Below the pieces are notes generated by a model. It was not told where the DNA came from, did not search any database, and was given only the letters and a program-made list of their open reading frames with translations. A stretch of 64,000 nt of DNA. Origin: Diatrype stigma (lineage: Eukaryota; Ascomycota; Sordariomycetes; Xylariales; Diatrypaceae). Both the position numbers and the translations under genes were made by a program. The stretch lies in contig JAKJXP020000027.1 in assembly GCA_022225965.2 (NCBI GenBank), forward strand, positions 410,992 to 474,991, read 5' to 3'. Shown here piece by piece: positions 56,725 through 64,000 of this stretch; within the stretch, counting starts at the first letter, position 1, and each line of letters opens with the position of its first letter.

Positions 56725-59255
56725 ATGTTTCGAGGAGCAGCGGCTCCGAACGCTTTCGATGCGCCGATTGGTACGTCATCATCATTGCTGCCCACTTAGG
56801 CAGCACCAGCACCAGCACCAGCACCCTGACCTGACCACTGGGATACGCACCGAGATGCACCCGGAGATGCACACAGCTAATCCGTAACCCGCCATAATAG
56901 CCAAAGCGACGGATGAGAACCTCACTTCGGAAGACTGGGGCGCTATAATCGAAGTATGCGATAAGGTGTCGAGCGATCCCAACGGGCCTAACCAAGCCGT
57001 CCAAAGCCTGATCAAGAGGTTGGCTCATCGCAATGCCAACGTCCAGCTCTATACCCTCGAGGTAAGTCGAACCAAGTCGGGCAAAGCTAAACCGACACGG
57101 CTCGAGCCATACTATACAGTCAGTGCGGTATCTAGTGTGGTATCTTATACTAACACACATCGGCAACCCACCTGAATCTAGCTTGCGAATGCGCTCTCCC
57201 AAAACTGTGGCAAGAATGTCCATCGCGAACTCTCCAGCCGCGCCTTTACCGATGCTCTCCTCAAGCTTGCCAATGACCGCAATACTCACCAACAGGTCAA
57301 GGCCAAGATCTTGGAGAGGATGAAGGAGTGGTCTGATATGTTCAGCAACGATGCCGACCTCGGGATCATGTACGACGCCTATTACCGTATGAAGCAGAGC
57401 AACCCCACACTTCAGGCACCCTCGGCACCCCAGAAGAACAATCTCACCGAGATCGATCGCCAGAAGGAGGAAGACGAGCTACAAATAGCTCTGAAGCTGT
57501 CTCTACAGGAGGAGGAAAGGAAGAAGAAGATCGCTGACACTGCTGCCGCTGCTGCTTCTTCCTCTGCGGGGCCCAGCACCAACGCCGGTGGCTCAGCTGG
57601 ACAGCAGGCAGCAACACCGATACCATCGCATCCAACGGGGACTACGGCTGCTACTGTGTCGCGCGTTCGTGCTCTCTACGATTTCGTTCCGAGTGAACCT
57701 GGCGAGTTAGAGTTCAAGAAAGGCGACGTCATTGCTGTTCTCGAATCTGTCTTTAAGGACTGGTGGCGGGGCTCGCTGAAAGGGAACACGGGTATCTTTC
57801 CTCTCAACTACGTCGAGAAGCTCACCGACCCCACCCCAGACGAGCTCCAGCGCGAGGCCCAGATGGAAGCTGAGGTTTTTGCTGAGATAAAGAACGTTGA
57901 GAAGCTACTTACTCTTCTGAGCACGTCAAACACCGCACCACGGGAAGAGGACAACGAGGAGATATCGGTACGTTAGCTTTGGCTAGGAATTCGCACGGGA
58001 GTCGTGACTGACCATGGTCTAGAAACTTTACCACCAAACACTAGCCATCAGGCCGAAGCTCATCAAGCTTATTGAGAAATACTCTCAAAAGAAGGATGAC
58101 TTCACTCAGTTGAACGAGAAGTTCATCAAGGCTAGGAGAGACTATGAAGCACTTCTTGAGACGTCTATGTCACATCCACCACAACATAATTACCAGCAGT
58201 ATGCCCCGCGACCATCCTTTCCTCAGGGCTACGGGGGTCCAGGGGGGCCTGGCCCTGGATACGCACCTCAAGGGCCCCCTCAAGCGCAACAGGAGCCACA
58301 ACGATATTATACTCCAGCGCCGCAAGGGCCGCCCCCACAAGGTACGTTCAATATAAGCATTCGTGTGCAAAAATGAGCTTACGTATATTCAGAGCAGAAC
58401 CCATACCAGGCTACGTCGCCACCTCCTAGTTTCCAGCGGCCCACCCCGGGGCCAGCACCCTTCTACTTGCAAGGGGCCGAGATCCCCGCTCAGGGGGGAG
58501 CACCGCCAAACCAGCAGCAGCAACAGTTCCCTCCCAGGGACCAGCCTTCCCGCCTAGCCATGGCGGGGAACCAACCTACACCCCTCCAGACAACCTCCCC
58601 ACCTCCACTGTCGTATCCTGCTTACGCCCAACCTCCCCCTCTCCACATCAACATGCGGCCCCAGAGCACCTATGGCAACCCGCAGGAGCTCGCTACCTCG
58701 GCCTATGATTCTCCGATCGGAGCCCCTCAGCCGGGCGGCGCTCCCTCGGAGCCGTACTCGGCATCCGTGTACTCCCAGGACGATCTCTACGCCCCCGACC
58801 AGGGCGCACCGTCAGCGCCGCCCCCCGCGCAGACCTCCGTCCCGGCTGCCCTGGCGCTCGGCGGCGGCGGGCAGCAGCCACAGTACACGGCGTATAACCC
58901 GCGCACGAACCAACAGCCAGATGCTGCTGCTGCTGCTGTCCCCTCGTACGATATCGCCGCCGCTGTCGCCCCCGTCGCCCCTCCTCAGCCCACCGGATCG
59001 GCACCACCCATCCCCCAGGGCGTCCAGCCCCATTCTTCCTCTCCTTCATACGGCATCGGCACCTCGCCGCCGCCGCCGCTCCAGCCGAGCGGCCCGGCCT
59101 ACGACGCGCGCCAGTCGCTGCCTAGCCAGTACATCCCTGGTAGCGGCACCACTTCTCAGCCCCTGCAACCTCAACAGCCTCAGTACAAGGCCTACGTGCC
59201 CCCGACGAACGAGCCTAGCGCGCCGCAGGATTATTATAGGCAGAGCGCGTATTGA
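56725..59255 (+). CDS. hse1: ESCRT-0 subunit Hse1 (VHS-UIM-SH3-GAT)
   Basis: Five exons: 56725-56770, 56901-57061, 57182-57967, 58023-58341, 58393-59255, giving 724 residues. VHS domain at about 10-140 (KATDENLTSEDWGAIIEVCDKV, then LIKRLAHRNANVQLYTLELANALSQNCG across intron 2). A UIM at about 163-180 (EEDELQIALKLSLQEEE), then an SH3 domain at about 228-283 (RVRALYDFVPSEPGELEF, DWWRGSLKGNTGIFPLNYV). A GAT-like helical segment follows (FAEIKNVEKLLTLL, KLYHQTLAIRPKLIKLIEKYSQKKDDF). The rest is Pro/Gln-rich. Hse1 pairs with Vps27 on endosomes and binds ubiquitinated cargo for multivesicular-body sorting. Domain order and length match fungal Hse1. Intron 1 contains a CAGCAC repeat. Confidence 0.95.
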
Positions 59256-61047
59256 TTGAGTTGAGTTTGGGTTGAGTTAGCTAGGCAAAGCGGGTGTTGG
59301 TAGCGGAATGCTCTCTCTCTTGGTAGGAAATCTTGGATGGTAAGAAGGAGGTAAAGTGAGAGTGGGTGACTTATTGACACTTGTTTTGTGGAGGGGGTTA
59401 GGGGTATATGTGCTGCATATACGATACACCTTTAGCTGGATGCTTTTGCGGGAGGGGAGGGGGGAGGGAGATACCTACATACTCAAGTATATGAGTGTAA
59501 AGAGTGAGAGACAAGGAGGGCAGATAAATAAATAGGCGGGATGGTGACAGTTATCCAACCGCATGGGGTGGAGTGAGCAAATGGTGCTCTGATTTCGCGT
59601 AGCGAATACTTGCTTACCCCTACTACTTCTTACTTATTCAGGCAGGCCTGCTGAGCTAACTAGGCTGAGTGTCTTCAGGAGGTGGCGGTGGCTAGTCCTG
59701 TTTGGGGAGGCTTCGGCTTCTCATCCATCCATCTATCAGTGCTCTGTAACATAGTTATAATGCATCATTGTACCTTGATAGTCGTTCTGCCCCCCTGCTT
59801 TACTGCATGTTTCTGTAAGTGAAATCCGTAGCTATCGTTGTTCATTATTAAGTAGATATGTATGGCCTGTTCACCTTAAGGAAGATAAGTCACGATGGAC
59901 AGGCATCCCTCATCAAAGAGCGCACATAGTGCTTTTCCCTGAGCTGCTCCTAGGTGCTTAGTACTGAAAAACATGTAACAATATCACTATATACAATACT
60001 CCCTGGACTGCAATATTTCAGATTTTCGAGGACCCAGCCAGCCTATATTTATATGGTAGGTACCGACCAAGTAGGCAGGCGGCCTCTGCAACTCCCGTGA
60101 TGGGTGATGCCCTAGAAATCTACCCATGACAATGCGAGGGTCATGTTTATATGGGGTCTTTATTTTCTTAGTCTATGGATTGGCTAAGTAGACAGCAGAG
60201 CGGGCTGCATACCATCTGCTAGATGTTGTGCATGGCATTGGTCACCTACACAGCTGTAGTCAAGTACCTACTGGCTATGTGATGTAGCTTAGCCAGAATT
60301 GCTCCTGGAAGCTGGGGGTTGCTTAGAGCAGAAAAGCTTGAAGCATTTTAGGAGTAAGCTACTTTCACTCCAAAAGGGAAGATTGTTCTTGGTGAACGGA
60401 ATTTTCGTGATATTCCAAGAGTTCTTCTTTCATTTGATTTCCCCTTCCCTATTTCGCCCCCCACCCCCCTTCACCCGTGCGCCTCAGAACGCCACATAGT
60501 GTAAGAATATGCCGCACCCCTATTCTGTGACCTAGGAGTCTTCGTACTGTATAAGTCCAGACAATCAGAATATACACACAACCCATGTGTGGAATAGAAA
60601 GGGGAGGGATGATGAAGATGAAGAAGAAAACCGGCTTCCGTGCCCGTGGATGGCTGGGATATTGCCAATGGATAGAGCTCGCCCCTATCCATCTGTGATC
60701 TTCAGTCCCTTCACTTCGCGGACAATATTCCGCCCCGCCACGTGCCTTCCCTTCCTCCCACGCTGTTGAGTCTCCCATCAGAGCCGGACGGGCTCGAGGT
60801 ACACGGGAACTAACAACTACGACCTCCCCACGCTTAGCATGCATACCAGTTCGGAAGCCTTCCTTCTACCTTCTTTGGGGAGCGGCGTGCTTAATCTCCT
60901 CCGTCACCTAGCTTAATAGAAGACAGCCGGTCTAGTCGTTATACGATGGCATATATATATATATGCATGCATATACGTCAAATCACCAAATCGATCTTCC
61001 TTATCTCGTTTCACTCTGGCTTTCCCGCCTCCGAGCCTCGACCGTAC
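59256..61047. other. Convergent intergenic region
   Basis: About 1.8 kb between the 3' ends of hse1 (+) and the Clr5-domain gene (-). No gene supported; short frames near 60300-60840 occur on both strands. An alternating AT/GCATGC tract lies at 60951-60974. Confidence 0.55.
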
Positions 61048-62975
61048 TCAGGGTGGAGATTTGCTACTCCTGCTGGTGGCACTGGAAACTGTTCCGTCGT
61101 CGAGACTGGTAGTAGTACCGGCACTGGCGTTAGTACTGGCGCTGGAACTGGCACTGGAACTAGAGCTGGAGTTGAGCCTGGCCCTGGAGCTGATACTGGC
61201 GATGGGAGTGTCCATGCTGCTCTTAGTGGCGGCGGCGGGGTCCTTCTTGAACGACCGGGCCTTCTTGCAGAGCAGCTTCCACTGGCTCTCGAAGTCCTTG
61301 CGCAGGCGGTCGGCGACGTGGGTCTGGCCGGCGTGGCGGAAGTAGATCTCGAGGTTGGCGCCGGTGAAGGTGGTGGTGTAGTGGCCCGGGCCGAAGGCGT
61401 CCATGCAGAAGCGGTACAGGTCCCAAGCGGCGTCTTGGATCTCGGACGGCTTGCCCGCGGCCGTCTTGAGCCGGAAGGTCTCGTAGCGCAGCTCCATGCG
61501 CAGGTCGGTCCACTCGCCGGGGGGCTGCGTCGCCAACCACCGGACCACCTCCTCCAACTCCAGCTCCGCCTTGCCCGGCTGCCCCTCCGACAGGTACCGG
61601 TTCGACAGCCGTGCCCGGTTCCGCTGCACCCCGTACTCCTCCGACTTGGCGGCCGCCACGCCCTCCTGGTTCAGCCGGTCGATGTCGTCCGCCGAGATCA
61701 TGCCGAGCCAGTGGAGCGAGTAGTACATGGCGGCCGCCTCGTACGACCGGAGGGGGCTCATCATGGTGAAGTAGCGGCTGTTCGTGTCGATGATGGCCTT
61801 CAGTAGCGCGGGCGCGTGCGATTTGATTCCGTCTAGGCGCAACTTGGCCAGTCGTGACCAGAGCAAGTTGAAAGGGTGATCGGGCGGCAGGACGATGGTG
61901 GCGAGTCGCGAGGCGTAAGTAATGAACATGTCGGCCAGTTTCGGGTCACTTCCGGACAGACCTATGACGGCCGCATACGTTATCACCCAGAAATCGGCAT
62001 CTGGCTGCAGCAGATGGAGCTTGTACTGGTCAAGACAAATCCCTAGCAAGTGAAACCCTTGCTTGGTCCTGTTGTGGCTGATCATGTCCCGCGCTGTGTT
62101 CAGATGTCCTAGCCAGGCACACGAATTGATAGTATCCGGGCCACCGAGCTGTTGGCTCAGCTTCCACCGCCCCGTCTCATACCCACCAGATATGTAGCCC
62201 GTGAGGATTTGCATACACTCTTGCGGTAATCTGAGGTTGGTTGGATCGTCGAGGCGCTTCGGCAGGGTTGGAGACCCAGGAGCGTTCAACTCGGGCGAGG
62301 GGGTTCTGACGACCACCCTTGCATTTGAACGATACAAGGCTAGATCTTCCACGGTATCATCGGCCGTATTCAAGAGAATCTCGTTGGCTACCGCCTCGGA
62401 AACGCGATGTAGATACTGTTGCATCTTGGAAGGTTCCACACGACGGCCCCTGACGTAGACAACAGAGGACTTGCCCATGGCAGCTCGGGCCTTCTGTTGG
62501 CGAACGATCTCAATGGCATCGCGGGCTTTCATGTTCTTGTCAACTACGGGTGAGGGATTGCATATTAGTCGTTGCTCCCTTGGTGCGAAATCGTAAGACG
62601 ATATCAAGCCTGATGCCTCCCCGGTGTAGGTCATGAATAGTGCCATAAGGGAATATATAAGACTCTGGGAGTTGCTTACTTCCCCACTTCTTAATATGTG
62701 TCTTGTACATCTTTGCGCTTGATACATTTCTGTCAGCCCAGGTTGTCATGGGGAATAGCAGTAGTTCTTGTCGCGGGATCCTGTATGAGTATCGGACAGG
62801 ACCAGCTGCTCACCGGGCGAGCTCACCTTGCAAAGAAGCCGTGAGAATCGGCCATAATCTGCATCGTCTCCTTTAACGTCTTGTTTTGATCGCGGTAAAG
62901 ACTCGATATGACCTCCCTATTGGCCTCCCAATCGTTGGTGGTGGCTCCATGATTCTTGATGTCGGTTGCATCCAT
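61048..62975 (-). CDS. Clr5-domain protein
   Basis: Three exons on minus: 62975-62827, 62729-62680, 62543-61048, giving 564 residues. The N-terminal Clr5 domain is assembled across both introns: NDWEANREVISSLYRDQNKTLKETMQIM, then SAKMYKTHIKKWGIDKNMKARD. The 50-nt middle exon carries YKTHIKKWG, the most conserved part. Downstream is a helical region of about 350 residues resembling TPR-like repeats (TARDMISHNRTKQGFHLLG, YRFCMDAFGPGHYTTTFTGANLEIYF), then a Ser/Ala/Thr-rich tail. S. pombe Clr5 takes part in silencing at the mating-type region, and many filamentous fungal proteins of unknown role share the domain. A nuclear role is inference. Codons become strongly GC-ending in the C-terminal third. 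Confidence 0.87.
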
Positions 62976-63060
62976 TTTGATAGGAGCGGGATGGATGCAG
63001 CAAATGGTGAGTAGCGGATCCTTGATACTAGACCATGGATAAATGGTGGGTGGTGGAGGT

Positions 63061-63102
63061 GGATGCTGGATGCTGGATGCTGGATGCTGGATGCCGGATG
63101 TT
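63061..63102. repeat. Six copies of GGATGCT
   Basis: Four perfect and two one-mismatch 7-bp units, about 90 bp upstream of the Clr5-domain gene ATG and so probably in its 5' leader. Confidence 0.95.
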
Positions 63103-63884
63103 GGACGAGGGATGCAGCGTAGCGGAAGCACTTGTTGATAAGACGTCAAGGCCCGATAACTGATGGTCAAGTGAGAGACATGGATGCTGCGTGTCTCGGG
63201 TTGTTCTCTACTGGCTATATCACAAAGCAACGAAGAGAGTCCTCCTCGCGAGAGACGGAGGAACCTGAGGGTAAGAAGAACGATCCAGTACTACGTACGG
63301 TATGTAAGCATTTCCCCGACACCCGGCAGAGCAGAGCAGAGCATGGATAGGAGCATGGAAAGCAAGGTATAAGGTATCGTGGATGCAATGCAGATGCAAC
63401 GCAGCACGGCAGTCAGCAGCAATTGCAGGTATTTGCAGGTAATTGCAGCACTAATCGGCTTAGACCGAAAGCAGCAGCGCCCTCCCGATATATAAGTGGA
63501 CGGGCGACAAGATATAATTAGAGTCGGTAGCGACTGGGCCGGGAAAGCCTGGCAAGGCTCTCGTTGTTTGTTTAGGAGCAGCTGTCTAGGAGTCTCTTTG
63601 TTGCGAGATGGTCGGGCAATCAGGATGGTCTAACGAGGTCCTGGCATTTTGTGCTACAAGTAACTTAGGCAAGGCAGCTGTGCGATGAGGTAGATATAGA
63701 AGAGTGAAAATAGGGAAATAGGGAAATAGGGAAATTAGGAAGCTAGGGCAATCAATACTTGGAATGCTGAATACATCCATCTCAGCACCTGCCCGGGCTA
63801 TGATATATACCTACATACCAGGTAGTATACCCGGCTACATAACTATACGGAGCAGCGACATGAGTAGCGTACCTAGTCTACACA

Positions 63885-64000
63885 CATACATACATACATA
63901 CATACATACATACATACATACATACATACATACATACATACATACATACATACATACATACATACATACATACATACATACATACATACATACATACATA
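63885..64000. repeat. (CATA)n microsatellite, at least 29 units
   Basis: An unbroken perfect CATA array of 116 bp runs to the end of the window and may continue beyond it. Confidence 0.98.

Larger units (their letters stand above)
62976..64000. other. Intergenic region with microsatellites at right edge
   Basis: About 1 kb upstream of the Clr5-domain gene, without genes. It contains a GGATGCT repeat (63061-63102), a TATATA stretch near 63487 and a (CATA)n array reaching the window edge. Confidence 0.6.

Noticed and set aside
60946..61806. Plus-strand open frame of 286 codons rich in Gly, Thr and Val
   Set aside because: It is antisense to the Clr5-domain gene; composition mirrors the Ser/Ala-rich tail on the other strand.

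Overview
The window is nuclear DNA of a filamentous ascomycete (Pezizomycotina; Sordariomycetes is my best guess, not proven). Evidence: genes on both strands with many short introns (47 to about 265 bp) carrying GT...AG ends and CTAAC/CTGAC-like branch sites, typical fungal families (copper-fist regulator, C2H2 plus fungal-specific transcription factor, Clr5 domain, Atg13, Hse1, GH55/GH92/GH125 hydrolases), and long intergenic stretches full of short TACCTA/TAGGTA motifs and microsatellites. All exon structures were worked out by eye from reading frame, splice consensus and family conservation; none is backed by transcripts.

Layout. 1-203(-): N-terminus of a FAD-dependent oxidoreductase running off the left edge. 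1713-4220(+): SR140/U2SURP-like splicing protein. 7476-9247(+): Mac1/Cuf1-type copper-sensing regulator. 9901-12473(+): MFS transporter with a ten-histidine loop. 12929-14149(-): beta-hydroxyacid (3-hydroxyisobutyrate-like) dehydrogenase. 15282-16792(-): unrecognised 451-residue protein. 18337-19116(+): EFM7-type methyltransferase. 20241-21648(+): four-helix membrane protein. 22612-23577(+): PhyH-type dioxygenase. 24130-26842(-): secreted GH55 beta-1,3-glucanase. 26843-33754: almost 7 kb without a convincing gene. 33755-36927(+): C2H2/fungal-specific transcription factor. 37746-39905(+): AT-hook plus DUF2461 protein. 40109-42778(-): GH92 alpha-mannosidase. 44024-44706(-): SnoaL/NTF2-like protein. 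45881-47535(+): secreted GH125 alpha-1,6-mannosidase. 49301-49884(+): short C2H2 protein. 51765-54760(+): Atg13. 56725-59255(+): Hse1. 61048-62975(-): Clr5-domain protein. The right edge is a (CATA)n microsatellite.

Functional themes. Most genes are housekeeping (splicing, eEF1A methylation, autophagy, ESCRT-0). Two local groupings stand out. First, a copper-sensing regulator is followed in tandem by an MFS transporter with a histidine-rich cytosolic loop, which suggests, without proving, a metal-handling pair. Second, three cell-wall or glycoprotein-degrading enzymes (GH55, GH92, GH125) lie within about 23 kb, with GH92 and GH125 about 3 kb apart and divergent; both mannosidases could act on fungal mannoprotein. 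Unusual gene architecture includes an 11-nt microexon (GH92), a 20-nt microexon (DUF2461), a 60-nt stop-free in-frame intron (transcription factor), an intron that splits a metal-binding cysteine codon (copper fist) and an overlapping upstream ORF on the MFS gene. No CRISPR array, rRNA, tRNA or intact transposon was recognised.
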